Part shown: one piece after another, positions 45,711 through 55,419 of the stretch
Layout: every line of letters begins with the position of its first letter
How positions within the stretch are numbered: position 1 is the first letter of the stretch
NCBI GenBank assembly: GCA_009711825.1
Contig: VEMY01000039.1
Coordinates: 1 to 64,000 of the forward strand
Source of the DNA: Bacillota bacterium
Lineage (GTDB): Bacteria > Bacillota > Proteinivoracia > UBA4975 > VEMY01
Length of the DNA: 64,000 nucleotides
Direction: 5' to 3'
Notes under the pieces: model-generated
Database searches by the model: none
Seen by the model: the letters and a program-made list of their open reading frames with translations, nothing else
Told to the model about the DNA's origin: nothing
Program-made: the position numbers and the translations under genes

Positions 45711-46322
45711 CTAATCAATCTTTGTATATTGTGCCCATAATTCCAGAATTCGCTCTCTGGTTTGACGTCTGGTGCCCATATTGTCAATCACAGCATCCGC
45801 CCGGGCAATTTTTTCTTCCACCGGCATCTGCGCCTCCACCCGTTGGACAGCCAGCTTACAATCCAGCTTGTCCCGATTCATGAGACGATTAATTTGCGTT
45901 TCCCTGTCTACAGTAACCACCCAAACTACATCCACCAAGTCGTCCGCCTTGGCCTCAAACAACAGGGCAGCATCCAGCACAATCGCCGGCACATCATCCT
46001 TTTGTTTATAATAACGGATTTTATCGCGTATATTGTCCATCATCCGGGGGTGAACAATGCTGTTCAGACGCTTCAGCTTTTCCGGTTGCCCAAACACCTT
46101 ATTCCCCAGACGGCGACGGTTAATACTGCCATCGGGATTGAGAATCTCACGGCCAAATTCAGCAACAATCTCCCGCCAGGCCGGAGAATCCTTTTTCACG
46201 ACAACCTTCCCCTCCCTGTCGGCGTCAATAATCACCGCCCCAAGTCGTTTCAAGACCTTGGCAATCGTCGACTTACCGCAGGCAATCCCCCCGGTAAGCC
46301 CAATCACAACCGGTTCATCCAT
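45711..46322 (-). CDS. coaE: Dephospho-CoA kinase
   Basis: About 203 residues. The final CoA step: it phosphorylates the 3' hydroxyl of dephospho-CoA. P-loop GLTGGIACGKST, VIDADREG, IVHPRMM and the ARADAVIDNMG segment are standard. ATG at 46322 or an in-frame GTG at 46334 could start it. It follows the Bacillus order mutM-ytaF-coaE. Confidence 0.94.
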   Translation of the reverse strand: MDEPVVIGLTGGIACGKSTIAKVLKRLGAVIIDADREGKVVVKKDSPAWREIVAEFGREILNPDGSINRRRLGNKVFGQPEKLKRLNSIVHPRMMDNIRDKIRYYKQKDDVPAIVLDAALLFEAKADDLVDVVWVVTVDRETQINRLMNRDKLDCKLAVQRVEAQMPVEEKIARADAVIDNMGTRRQTRERILELWAQYTKID

Positions 46323-46478
46323 ATGTCCTCTCACCCCCGTTTTTTGTGGGTTACACTACAGATAAAAGTTACCTAACAAAATAACGAACATTATTGCTCC
46401 ATACTACGGTAAACCTTAGTCACTTCTCCACAACTCTGCTTTCCGTATAGTATACCAAATATGCAACCCAAAGCATCA

Positions 46479-47069
46479 TTATACCAAGATAAATTTAACC
46501 ACACCCAGCCCGCAGATGATCAACCCCGGCAAAACCTGCAGCCGCTCCACCCATTTGGCGGCCGCAATCGACTCGCCCAAGGCAAATCCTCCGCCCACCA
46601 GCAGAATCTTCGCCCCGGCCACAGCCACCGCTGTCCATATAGGGGGAAAACCGGCCATGGCGGCGCCAAACCCAGCGCCAAAGGCGTCCAAAGCCAATGC
46701 CAGCCCCAGAACAACACCTTCCCGCACACTTATTGTTCCCGAACGGTCAAAATCTGCCCGCGCCGGTTCATCCAATAATCCCAACAAACCGCCTGCGCGA
46801 TTCCGTTTGGAAAGCTGCTGCACCAACATTAAGGCGCCAAAAACCACAAGAATACCGCCACCAATACGGGCAGTAAACTCGGGGCTAAATAACAAAGAGA
46901 TCAGACTGCCAACCGTCATTGACAGCAAAACGGCAGTTCCGGAAGCCAGCCCTAAAAGCACCAGAGAAAGAGGCGGCAACTTCATTTTCCCCAAACCGTA
47001 GGCGAGCCCAACACCAAATCCGTCTACACTGACGGCAAATGCAAGCAAAAGAACGGAGAAAAGAACCAT
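46479..47069 (-). CDS. ytaF: YtaF-like membrane protein (sporulation, MntP fold)
   Basis: A 196-residue protein with six predicted helices and paired AVSVDGFGVGLAYGLGKM and LALALDAFGAGFG motifs, each with an Asp, as in MntP-type cation exporters. Between mutM and coaE this corresponds to Bacillus ytaF. ATG at 47069 has GGAAGGTGAG upstream. Confidence 0.85.
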   Translation of the reverse strand: MVLFSVLLLAFAVSVDGFGVGLAYGLGKMKLPPLSLVLLGLASGTAVLLSMTVGSLISLLFSPEFTARIGGGILVVFGALMLVQQLSKRNRAGGLLGLLDEPARADFDRSGTISVREGVVLGLALALDAFGAGFGAAMAGFPPIWTAVAVAGAKILLVGGGFALGESIAAAKWVERLQVLPGLIICGLGVVKFILV

Positions 47070-47145
47070 ATATCTCACCTTCCATACCAGACAGATTTCC
47101 TGTCAATTCCCTATCATAGTATGGAAGCTGAGACTCTGGTGTGCT

Positions 47146-47964
47146 TCAGGTCTGACAGCGGGGACAGTACACGCTGGAGCGCCCGCCAATTCTGACACTG
47201 GCCAGCCGGGCGCCGCACTCGCGGCAGGGTTCGCCGCTGCGTCCATAGACATTGAGTTTCTGCTGGTATTCGCCGCTGGTGCCCCGACCACTGCGGTAGT
47301 CACGAAAGGTTGTTCCTCGGGCGCTGATTGCTCCGCTAAGAACCTCGCGGATTGTCAGGCAAAGCGTTTCCGCTTCCGCAGCAGAAATGGAACTGGCCGG
47401 GCGCCGGGGATCAATGCCGGCCAGAAACAATGCCTCATCAACATAAATATTCCCCAGCCCGGCCACAACCCGTTGGTCCAGGAGCAGAGTCTTAACTGGG
47501 GCCCGACGGTTTGCGGCCCGGCCTAAAAGCCAGGTCGAGCAAAAATCATCGGCCAGGGGCTCCGGCCCCAAGTCGATGAAACCACCCAACTGAGTTTCTT
47601 CCCCCGGGTACCAGGCCCACATATCGCCAAAGCGGCGCAAATCGCAATACCATACAGTAGTCCCATCATCGAGCCGAAACCAGGCCCGGAGATACTTTTC
47701 CTCCTTGGCCAGGTTCAGGAGCAAACGGCCGGTCATTCGCAAATGAATCATCCAGGTGAGCTGCTGCTCCAAACCAATAACTATATATTTTCCCCTGCGG
47801 GTTACAGTGAGTATCTCCTTGCCTTCCAGGCGGCGACAAAACTCCGCTTGCTGGGGGAACCGAACCAGGAGCGGATCGTCCACAGTAACAGATTCAACCC
47901 GTCGTCCTATCAGATGCGGTTCCAAGTCGGCAACTACGGTCTGAACTTCCGGGAGTTCAGGCAT
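47146..47964 (-). CDS. mutM: Formamidopyrimidine-DNA glycosylase
   Basis: A 272-residue enzyme that removes 8-oxoG and formamidopyrimidines and nicks the strand. The catalytic N-terminal Pro is in MPELPEVQTV, the H2TH is in the middle, and a C-terminal zinc finger has four Cys (CRECGARL...YCPRCQT). Its ATG overlaps the polA stop by eight bases, a coupling seen in Bacillus. Confidence 0.96.
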   Translation of the reverse strand: MPELPEVQTVVADLEPHLIGRRVESVTVDDPLLVRFPQQAEFCRRLEGKEILTVTRRGKYIVIGLEQQLTWMIHLRMTGRLLLNLAKEEKYLRAWFRLDDGTTVWYCDLRRFGDMWAWYPGEETQLGGFIDLGPEPLADDFCSTWLLGRAANRRAPVKTLLLDQRVVAGLGNIYVDEALFLAGIDPRRPASSISAAEAETLCLTIREVLSGAISARGTTFRDYRSGRGTSGEYQQKLNVYGRSGEPCRECGARLASVRIGGRSSVYCPRCQT

Positions 47965-50545
47965 TGCTGTCTGACTCCAGGACCAAGGGCGACATATCGT
48001 ACCAGTTTGCGCCGTATTTCAAGTCAGCCACCAGCGGGACATCCAAATCTGCCACCTGCTCCATTGCCCGGCGCACCAGACGACCGGCCCACTGCAGCTC
48101 TTCATCGGGGACCTCCAAAACAAGTTCATCGTGGACCTGGAGCAGCATCCTTGTGACGATTCCCTCACTGTCCAGGCGTCGTTCCACCTCCACCATCGCC
48201 AGCTTGATAATATCGGCGGCGGAACCCTGGATTGGCGTGTTAATCGCCGTACGTTCGGCAAAAGAGCGACGTTGATAGTTGCGACTGTTAATCTCAGGCA
48301 GGTACCGGCGCCGGTTCCACAACGTGGTAACATAGCCTTGTTTGTGGGCAGTCTCCATGATTTGATCCATATACTCCCGCACCCCGGGATAGCGCTTAAA
48401 ATAGGTGTCGATATATGCTTTCGCCTTCGCCCGGCTGATGCCCAGCGCCTGGGAGAGACCGAAATCTGTCTGGCCGTAGACCAGGCCAAAGTTCACTGCT
48501 TTGGCTGCCCGACGCTGGTCGTCATTTACCTGGTCTGGCGCCACTTCAAAAATCTCTGCCGCTGTATGGCGATGTATATCTTCGCCGGCGCGGAAGGCCT
48601 CAACTAGGCGGGTATCGCCGGCGATATGGGCAAGGATACGCAGTTCGATTTGGGAATAATCAGCGGCCAGCAGCCAGCGATAACCGCCCCCGGCCACAAA
48701 CGCCTTGCGAATCCGGCGCCCTTCCTCCAAGCGGATGGGAATGTTCTGCAAGTTGGGCTCGGTGCTGGACAAGCGGCCGGTGGCGGTGACCAACTGGTTA
48801 AAGGTCGTATAAATGCGTCCGCTCTCCCGGTCCCACACGCCCTTGAGGCCGTCAATATAAGTGCTTTGGAGTTTGACCAGTTGCCGGTAGTCCATGACCA
48901 GGGGAATGATTTCGTGGTCGCCCTGAAGCGCCTCCAGCACCCCGCTGTCGGTGGAGTAGCCGGTTTTGGTCTTGCGCACTGGCGGCAAGCCCAGCTTGTC
49001 AAACAACACTTCTCCCAGCTGGCGGGGCGAGTTAATGTTAAATTCGCCATCAGCCAAAGACCAGATCTCCTGCTCGAGGCCGGATATCCGCTGAGCCAAC
49101 TCTTCACCAATCGTCTCCAATTCCCGAATATCCACCGAAACTCCGTTCAGTTCCATCCGCGCCAGCACACGGGCCAATGGCAGCTCGATTTCCTGGTAAA
49201 GATCCGTCAGGCCTGCCTCTGCCAGTTCAGACTCCAGTCGCCGCCAAAGCCGGGGCAGCAGCCCGGCATGGTGGAGAATATATTCAGCATCTGCCTGCTC
49301 CGGTTGCTGGTCCAAACCGCCTTCGGTCCACACCCGCACCAGTTGGGGCACATCCAGGTTGCTACCCGGCTTTAGCAAGTATCCGGCCAATTGGCAACTT
49401 TCCACCCGGCAACGGACAAGCTCATCCTGTTCCAGGGCAAAGCGGTGCACCGCCTTGGCATCGTCGGTAATCAGGGTCTTGCCTTCGGTGGTTATAAATT
49501 TCAGTAGTGCAGGCTTGACAGCCGCAGCAGCATCCTCAACGCAGAGCCATGTCCTATCTTCCCGACCAATTGCGAAGCCAGCGGCGTTAAAGAGCACCGC
49601 CACACTGTCGCCGGCAAAAAGGGCATTAACTTCGCCAGGTTCGCTAAACGTTTCAAGCTCCAGCTGTGGCGCCTCCGGCGCCGATCGGGAAAGATTCAGT
49701 CGCTCCAGCAGCGTGTTGAATTCCAACTGTTTAAAGAGCTGGTAGAGTTTTTCCTCATCTGGCTCCGGCGCTGCCGGCGGCCACTCTATATCCACCGGGG
49801 CTGCCAGATCGATTGTCGCCAGCTCCCGGCTAATCTCCGCCTGTTCGCGGTACTGCTCCAGGTTTTGGCGCACCCGCACTTTCAGCTCTTCAATATGTTC
49901 ATAAACGTTTTCCAGGGAACCGTACTGGGACACCAGCTTAATCGCAGTCTTCTCGCCGATTCCCGGCACGCCGGGAATATTATCAGAGCTGTCGCCCATC
50001 AACGCCTTGACATCGATGAGCTGCCGGGGCTCCACTTGGTAGCGTTCGAAAACTGCATCGGTATCGTAGAGCTTGATTTGGCTGAGGCCCTTTTGCGTAA
50101 GGATTACTTCGGTATCCGGAGCCACCACCTGCAGGATGTCCCGGTCACCGCTGACTATCCAGGCAAACATCCCCTCATTCCGAGCCCTGACAGCCAGGGT
50201 CCCCACCAGATCATCGGCCTCATAGCCCTGCTCACCGACAATTGGGATTCCCAGGGCTGTCAGCACCTCCTTGGCAATTGTGAACTGATCCCGCAACTCT
50301 GGCGGCATTTTCGGCCGGTGGGCCTTGTATTCGGCGAACTGCTCCTGACGCCGGGTGGGGCCCGGAAGATCAAAGGCCGCTACAATATAATCGGTGGGAT
50401 AATCCTCCCGCAGTTTCATTAACATATTGATAAACCCATAAACTGCTCCGGTCGGCTGCCCGGCACTGTTTTCCAAGGGGGGCAGGGCAAAAAATGCCCG
50501 GTACAGCAAACTGTTGGCATCTATCAACATCAGTTTTTTACTCAT
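47957..50545 (-). CDS. polA: DNA polymerase I
   Basis: An 862-residue PolA. The N-terminal 5' nuclease (about 1-290) contains LMIDANSLLYRAFF and GVPGIGEKTAIKL. The 3'-5' exonuclease-like domain (about 300-470) lacks the expected carboxylate quartet, as in Bacillus-type enzymes. The polymerase domain has motif A DYSQIELRILAH, motif B RRAAKAVNFGLVYG and motif C QVHDELVLE. It repairs gaps and matures Okazaki fragments. It overlaps mutM. Confidence 0.96.
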   Translation of the reverse strand: MSKKLMLIDANSLLYRAFFALPPLENSAGQPTGAVYGFINMLMKLREDYPTDYIVAAFDLPGPTRRQEQFAEYKAHRPKMPPELRDQFTIAKEVLTALGIPIVGEQGYEADDLVGTLAVRARNEGMFAWIVSGDRDILQVVAPDTEVILTQKGLSQIKLYDTDAVFERYQVEPRQLIDVKALMGDSSDNIPGVPGIGEKTAIKLVSQYGSLENVYEHIEELKVRVRQNLEQYREQAEISRELATIDLAAPVDIEWPPAAPEPDEEKLYQLFKQLEFNTLLERLNLSRSAPEAPQLELETFSEPGEVNALFAGDSVAVLFNAAGFAIGREDRTWLCVEDAAAAVKPALLKFITTEGKTLITDDAKAVHRFALEQDELVRCRVESCQLAGYLLKPGSNLDVPQLVRVWTEGGLDQQPEQADAEYILHHAGLLPRLWRRLESELAEAGLTDLYQEIELPLARVLARMELNGVSVDIRELETIGEELAQRISGLEQEIWSLADGEFNINSPRQLGEVLFDKLGLPPVRKTKTGYSTDSGVLEALQGDHEIIPLVMDYRQLVKLQSTYIDGLKGVWDRESGRIYTTFNQLVTATGRLSSTEPNLQNIPIRLEEGRRIRKAFVAGGGYRWLLAADYSQIELRILAHIAGDTRLVEAFRAGEDIHRHTAAEIFEVAPDQVNDDQRRAAKAVNFGLVYGQTDFGLSQALGISRAKAKAYIDTYFKRYPGVREYMDQIMETAHKQGYVTTLWNRRRYLPEINSRNYQRRSFAERTAINTPIQGSAADIIKLAMVEVERRLDSEGIVTRMLLQVHDELVLEVPDEELQWAGRLVRRAMEQVADLDVPLVADLKYGANWYDMSPLVLESDSNA

Positions 50546-50607
50546 CGTCCCAACTCCTTCCTAGCAAATATTTTCACCAGACCAGCTTAAAATACCTGCC
50601 GGTACAC

Positions 50608-50645
50608 AAAAAAACCGGGCACAGCCAAAAGATGCTGTTCCCGGG
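50608..50645 (-). terminator. Terminator after dinB
   Basis: Minus-strand CCGGGAACAGC...GCTGTGCCCGG with one mismatch, followed by seven T. Confidence 0.85.
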
Positions 50646-50647
50646 CT

Positions 50648-51841
50648 CTAACGGGAATCATCATCCTGCTTTGTCTTTAACACCGCTGCCCGCCGCACCA
50701 CATCCTTGCCGTAACGAGCAGAGAGTTGATCCATGGTTTCGGCGATTATCTGCTCCCGGCCGTCATCCGGCTCGGCAAAGAGGGTCAGCTGCTGGCTGCC
50801 GCCATGCCGGTTCAGGTTACTGGCCCCCACACCCAACAGGCGTAGACCGCGACCTCCGGTCGCCGCCTTCTCCCACAGTTCCACAGCCCGGGTATAGATG
50901 GGCTTTGTCAGCGCGGCGGGAGCAGATAAACTGCCCTGCCGAGTAATGGTCTTGAAATTGCCGAAGCGCAACTTCACGGTTACGGTTCCCGCTGTCAGGC
51001 CCTTCTTGCGCAAACGCCTGGCCACATCCTCGGAGAGGTCCAATAAAGTGGCCCTGATTTCGTCCTCATCACGCACATCCTGGGCAAAGGTGGTCTCACG
51101 ACTGACAGACTTTACCCCGTGGCTGGTGACAACCCGTCGCTCATCCAGTCCCCGGGCCAGATGCCAGAGGTGCTCTCCCAGCTTGCCAAAGGCCGCCGTC
51201 AAAAGCGACTTATCCAGGAGCGCCAGTTGGCCGATGGTATCAATTCCCATCTCCCGGAGCTTGTCGCCGGTGCGTTCTCCCACGCCCCAAAGTTTGCCCA
51301 CAGGCAGTGGATGCAATATCTCCTCTACCTGATTGGAAGGGATGACAGTCAGCCCATCGGGCTTATCAAGGTCGGAAGCCAGTTTGGCAAGAAATTTGTT
51401 GGCTGCCACCCCCACCGAACAGGTAAGGCCGGTCTCCTCGGCCACCGCTTGGCGGATGGCCCGGGCAATTTCTTGCGGTGGACCAAAGAGGCGCTCACAT
51501 CCCCGGACATCGAGGAACGCCTCATCTATGGAGATGGGCTCCACCAATGGTGTATAGCGCTGAAAAACCTGCATGATTTGCTGGGAAACCGCGGCGTACT
51601 TTTGCATATTTCCCCGCATGAACACGCCCTGGGGACAGAGGCGCCAGGCCTGAATCAGGGGCATTGCCGAATGGATTCCATACTTCCTGGCCTCATAGCT
51701 GGCGGTGGACACCACCGAACGCACGTCACGGCGGGGATCGCCGCCAATTATCACGGGCTTGCCCCGCAGCTCTGGGTTATCCCGCATCTCAACTGCTGCA
51801 AAAAAAGCGTCCATATCGACATGGATAATCGGCGTGTCCAA
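50648..51841 (-). CDS. dinB: DNA polymerase IV (Y family)
   Basis: A 397-residue translesion polymerase. Motifs are IIHVDMDAFFAAVE, RYTPLVEPISIDEAFLDV and the little-finger region RLRKKGLTAGTVTVKLRFGNF. The TTG at 51841 is chosen: GGGAGGTGG lies eight bases upstream. A terminator separates it from polA, so it is its own transcript. No LexA-type box was evident to me. Confidence 0.93.
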   Translation of the reverse strand: MDTPIIHVDMDAFFAAVEMRDNPELRGKPVIIGGDPRRDVRSVVSTASYEARKYGIHSAMPLIQAWRLCPQGVFMRGNMQKYAAVSQQIMQVFQRYTPLVEPISIDEAFLDVRGCERLFGPPQEIARAIRQAVAEETGLTCSVGVAANKFLAKLASDLDKPDGLTVIPSNQVEEILHPLPVGKLWGVGERTGDKLREMGIDTIGQLALLDKSLLTAAFGKLGEHLWHLARGLDERRVVTSHGVKSVSRETTFAQDVRDEDEIRATLLDLSEDVARRLRKKGLTAGTVTVKLRFGNFKTITRQGSLSAPAALTKPIYTRAVELWEKAATGGRGLRLLGVGASNLNRHGGSQQLTLFAEPDDGREQIIAETMDQLSARYGKDVVRRAAVLKTKQDDDSR

Positions 51842-51899
51842 GCAAACCACCTCCCATGCCAATTATACCAAACATAGGTTCGTCAGGGAAGCTAGTTTT

Positions 51900-53510
51900 T
51901 TATGCCAGGGGCTGCCAATCGTCCCGATGCAGCACATGCAAAGCGTAGCGGGCCCGAGAGCCGCCGACATACAAATCGGCGCGACTGCAGACCCGGGAAT
52001 CGGGCCGGACGCCAATCAACATCACGATATCGGCCTCTAAGCCCTTAAACGCGCGGACGGTGCTGAAACGCAAAGCGTTGGGATCGGGATCGCCCACATT
52101 CCGCAGCGGCCAGTCCCGGATTTTCTGGACATCGGCAAGACAGCTCTTTTCGCGGCGGTTGGGCGAGAGCACGGTAATACGCCGGGGTTGAATCCCCTTG
52201 GAGACCAAGCGCCCGATTTCCTGGGCCAGCACCCTTCGCTGCTCCTCATCATCCCGCCAAGAATGGAAATGAATTTCGCCTGAATCCCGGAGTCCCATAC
52301 GCAGACGAGCGCCGCTCAGGGGTTCAATCCAGTTCTGGCAAATGGATACTGTGTTGCGCAAATTTGTTGTAAGTCGGAATCGGGAGGCAGGAAGGCGTTC
52401 CAGCCCCGCCGGGTCAACTTCGAAAATGTTCTGGCTGCCATCGGCAAAGATGTAAAATTCCCCATCCTCCCGGAGCATTGCCTCGAGACAGGCAATCCAA
52501 TGGGGATGGAAGTCCTGGCCTTCGTCCACAACCAGGGAATCAAACTTTTGTTGCGCAGGCGCAGAACTGAAATAGTCAAAACCGGCGTTGGGCAGCTCTT
52601 GCTCAAAATAATCATTACTGCGGGCAATATCGGCCGGCTTTCGCAGCCCGGTTACCTGCTCCAGCAGGCCATGAAAATGAAGCGCCGTCAGATTCGGAGA
52701 ATCGGCCGGAAACTGCCGCGCCAGATTTTTGTTATAACAGGTCAGCAGCACTTTTTTGCCGGACTCGGCCAGCCGGCGGGCCTTTTCCACAGCCAGCATC
52801 GTCTTGCCGGTTCCGGCCGCGCCGTAAAAGATCATCCGCTTGTTCAGCTCGGTCTCCTCTAAAATTCGCTGCTGCTCATCGGTAAAATGAACAGCCAATC
52901 GGTCGGCAAAAGCCCGGATCTGATCCTCTAAGGTGTTATACACCCGAAAGCTGCGGTTCAGAACTCTGTCCACCAGCTGCCGGGCAGCCGCTGAATCTCG
53001 GCGCTCCCCAATGGTATTAAAGATCTCGGCGATTCGCACCGGAAAATTGTCCACATCCCGGTGCAAAAGCAGATTATGCTCCCGGATATAACCCGGCAGC
53101 TCACCGCTAACCCGACTGCAGTCGGGGAAACAAAGCACAAAATTAAACTTCAAGGGAAAGTATTGCGACGTCTGTGCCTGGTAACTCTTGGCCACAGCGT
53201 ACATGGCGTTTCGGGCCTGCTGCACCGGATCCTTTTCCAGCTGACGGTAAACTCCGCCCCGGAATGCATGCCAGGCGCCGTTGAAATAACCCATTTCCCC
53301 TTTTTTGATTTCTACCACCAAAAATCCCAGGTAGGGGTGGACAATGATTAAATCTGCCTCCCAAACCACTGCGGCAGTAATCTGATTGGTGAACTTATAC
53401 GAGTAAAACACCGTGTACTCAGAGGGCAGCTCCCGGGCCGCCATATACACCCGACGTTCACCCTCATTTTCAATCTGGGCCGGGTCCAGTTCTGGAATGA
53501 GCTGGGCCAA
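51900..53510 (-). CDS. NERD nuclease-like domain fused to a UvrD/Rep-type helicase
   Basis: About 536 residues. The NERD domain (about 20-140) has WEADLIIVHPYLGFLVVEIKKGE, with the D and ExK of a restriction-like nuclease. A superfamily-1 helicase follows: Walker A YGAAGTGKTMLAVEK (about 230), Walker B VVDEGQDFHP, and motif VI YVGGSRARYALHVL. It should act on DNA, but the family's role is poorly known. The TTG at 53510 sits nine bases after GGAGG. Convergent or operonic partners are not obvious. Confidence 0.86.
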   Translation of the reverse strand: MAQLIPELDPAQIENEGERRVYMAARELPSEYTVFYSYKFTNQITAAVVWEADLIIVHPYLGFLVVEIKKGEMGYFNGAWHAFRGGVYRQLEKDPVQQARNAMYAVAKSYQAQTSQYFPLKFNFVLCFPDCSRVSGELPGYIREHNLLLHRDVDNFPVRIAEIFNTIGERRDSAAARQLVDRVLNRSFRVYNTLEDQIRAFADRLAVHFTDEQQRILEETELNKRMIFYGAAGTGKTMLAVEKARRLAESGKKVLLTCYNKNLARQFPADSPNLTALHFHGLLEQVTGLRKPADIARSNDYFEQELPNAGFDYFSSAPAQQKFDSLVVDEGQDFHPHWIACLEAMLREDGEFYIFADGSQNIFEVDPAGLERLPASRFRLTTNLRNTVSICQNWIEPLSGARLRMGLRDSGEIHFHSWRDDEEQRRVLAQEIGRLVSKGIQPRRITVLSPNRREKSCLADVQKIRDWPLRNVGDPDPNALRFSTVRAFKGLEADIVMLIGVRPDSRVCSRADLYVGGSRARYALHVLHRDDWQPLA

Positions 53511-53562
53511 AAGCAATCACCTCCACCCAAGTATTCAGCAAGCAGTCTGAAAATTCCTGCCT

Positions 53563-54033
53563 CTATTCAGCCAACATTCCCCGAACGACAGAAACCGGTG
53601 TTTGGAAGTACTCAGCGATATCCTCTAAGCTCTTTCCCTGGCCCCGTAACCGCTGGGCAGTAACACTAAGCAATTCCGCCACTTCAAGGCAATGTCCGTC
53701 CGGATCAAGACAGCGGAATGCCCTCTGCTCCCAGGGATGGGTGATAATTGGATGTACAATTTCCACTCCGGCAGCCTGCAAACGTTCATAATCCGCCTCA
53801 ATATCGGGGCTGTGAAACTCGATTTCGGCGCCGCCCCGGTTTGCAATCAATGCGTCTTCAGGTGACTGCCGGACGCTTTCTGCCGCTTCAGCTTCCGTCC
53901 ACAGAGCGAGCCCGGACTTAAACCCGACCAGATAACCGAAGTCAATTTCAACTTCCTGGTCAAACAGCCGAGTATAAAACTCCCGGGAACGGTTTATGTC
54001 CTTGACAAAAAGAATCGTATACGCATACTTCAT
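53563..54033 (-). CDS. VOC (glyoxalase-like) protein with an HTH-like tail
   Basis: A 156-residue protein. Residues 1-120 are a VOC fold (YTILFVKDINRSREFYTRLF, FRCLDPDGHCLEV). The C-terminal 35 residues (LRGQGKSLEDIAEYFQTPVSVVRGMLAE) look like a helix-turn-helix. The reaction is unknown, and the metal ligands are not fully conserved. It overlaps the GNAT gene by four bases (ATGA). Confidence 0.8.
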   Translation of the reverse strand: MKYAYTILFVKDINRSREFYTRLFDQEVEIDFGYLVGFKSGLALWTEAEAAESVRQSPEDALIANRGGAEIEFHSPDIEADYERLQAAGVEIVHPIITHPWEQRAFRCLDPDGHCLEVAELLSVTAQRLRGQGKSLEDIAEYFQTPVSVVRGMLAE

Positions 54034-54650
54034 TGTTGGTTCTCATCCTTTCCTGACCAAATATATTCATAGCCAATACAGAGCCGGGGCTTAAGGGTAT
54101 CATCGTCCTCAATCACAGTGTATTTAGACTGGATGCGCTCAAAATCCTCAGGTGCGCAAGAGCCGCGCATCCGCCAACAGGCAAATCCGTCGGCTTTGAA
54201 CATTTCCTTTTGTTCCGGAGTTGGAAGCAGGGAAAGTTGCATGTGTCGGTCAATTTCCTTCATTCCCACCCGCTGATACCACTCTTGGGAGCGGGGCTCC
54301 TGACTGTACCAGATACTGCGCCTTACACCAAACTCTGAGAGCATCTCGCGATGGGCGGCGGTAAACAACTGCCAGCCCACGCCCCGACCCCGCCAGTCCC
54401 TGTGGACGCCAAACTCCCAAACAAAGCCGCAGTCCCGCTCCGGCTTCATGATCTCCGAGTCCACTTCGATGCTGATAAAACCAATGATTCGGCCATCTGC
54501 CTCCGCCACCAAATCCACCACTTTGCCGCTGGCATACTCCGGCTTTTTGTGGAGGACAATCCACCAGGCGCTGGAATCCACCATTACACTGGCGTGGACA
54601 TCCAGCCAGTTCAGTTCATCGGATTTGTGGTACTGCCTGATATTTACCAT
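54030..54650 (-). CDS. GNAT family N-acetyltransferase
   Basis: A 206-residue acetyltransferase with the acetyl-CoA motif V-HRDWRGRGVGWQLF (about 85-100). Substrate unknown. It overlaps the VOC gene, so the two are coupled, and lies ten bases from fetB. Confidence 0.85.
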   Translation of the reverse strand: MVNIRQYHKSDELNWLDVHASVMVDSSAWWIVLHKKPEYASGKVVDLVAEADGRIIGFISIEVDSEIMKPERDCGFVWEFGVHRDWRGRGVGWQLFTAAHREMLSEFGVRRSIWYSQEPRSQEWYQRVGMKEIDRHMQLSLLPTPEQKEMFKADGFACWRMRGSCAPEDFERIQSKYTVIEDDDTLKPRLCIGYEYIWSGKDENQQ

Positions 54651-54660
54651 ATAACCGCCC

Positions 54661-55419
54661 CTAACTCGTTACCAGCTGCCGCTGTTTATTGAAATACTGA
54701 CGATAGGCCAGCAAATTGACGATTGCCACCGTCAAAAACGGACTGCCCAAAAGCATGTACATAATCACAATCTGGAATTTTACTGCCGCCAGCGGTTCGG
54801 CGCCGGCCAGGATCATCCCGCTCATCCCCCCGGGCAAACTGACGATACCCACCACCTTGGCCCGGTCCACAACCGGCACCATGGCAGTCTCCACGGATTT
54901 TTGCAATGCGCTCCTGGCCGCCTGCAGGGGTGTGGCCCCAAGGGACAGTGCGGCTTCAACCCGGTTGCGATTGCCTTTTATTTCGTCATCGAGGCGCATC
55001 AGCGCCAGGGACGCAGCGTTCATAACATTGCCGATTACCATTCCGGAAACAGGGATGATGAACTGCCCCTCGAAGGGAATAATCCCAAATCCTGAAAGAA
55101 TTAGGATTGTCACAAAGGTAGTCGCATAAATAGCGATACTACTGATCAGATAGGAATTGCGCACTTTCTCGCCCCGCTTGCCCGAGTTATAGGCAGCGAC
55201 CCCTGCCATGATTGCCATGGTCAGCACTATCCAGAGCGGCGATTGCAGCTCAAAAACAAAAGTGAGAATATAACCTATGGCCAGAAGCTGCACGAAGGCC
55301 CTGACGGAAGAAATCATTATGTCTTTGCCCATACCTACTTTAAAATAACCAGAGAAATAGAGGGCAATCGCTACAAACACCAAAGACAACAATACTTGCC
55401 ACGTACTGATATCACGCAT
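54661..55419 (-). CDS. ABC exporter permease of the FetB (UPF0014) family
   Basis: A 252-residue permease with seven helices, starting RDISTWQVLLSLVFVAIALYFSGYFKVG. The family segment VGIVSLPGGMSGMILAGAEPL is present. FetAB in E. coli exports iron. Its start overlaps the ATPase stop, so both are made together. Confidence 0.9.
   Translation of the reverse strand: MRDISTWQVLLSLVFVAIALYFSGYFKVGMGKDIMISSVRAFVQLLAIGYILTFVFELQSPLWIVLTMAIMAGVAAYNSGKRGEKVRNSYLISSIAIYATTFVTILILSGFGIIPFEGQFIIPVSGMVIGNVMNAASLALMRLDDEIKGNRNRVEAALSLGATPLQAARSALQKSVETAMVPVVDRAKVVGIVSLPGGMSGMILAGAEPLAAVKFQIVIMYMLLGSPFLTVAIVNLLAYRQYFNKQRQLVTS

Noticed and set aside
46516-47001. Pro/Lys-rich frame antisense to ytaF
   Set aside because: Mirror of membrane helices in ytaF; no independent support.
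49359-49745. Ser/Ala-rich frame antisense to polA
   Set aside because: Shadow of polA.
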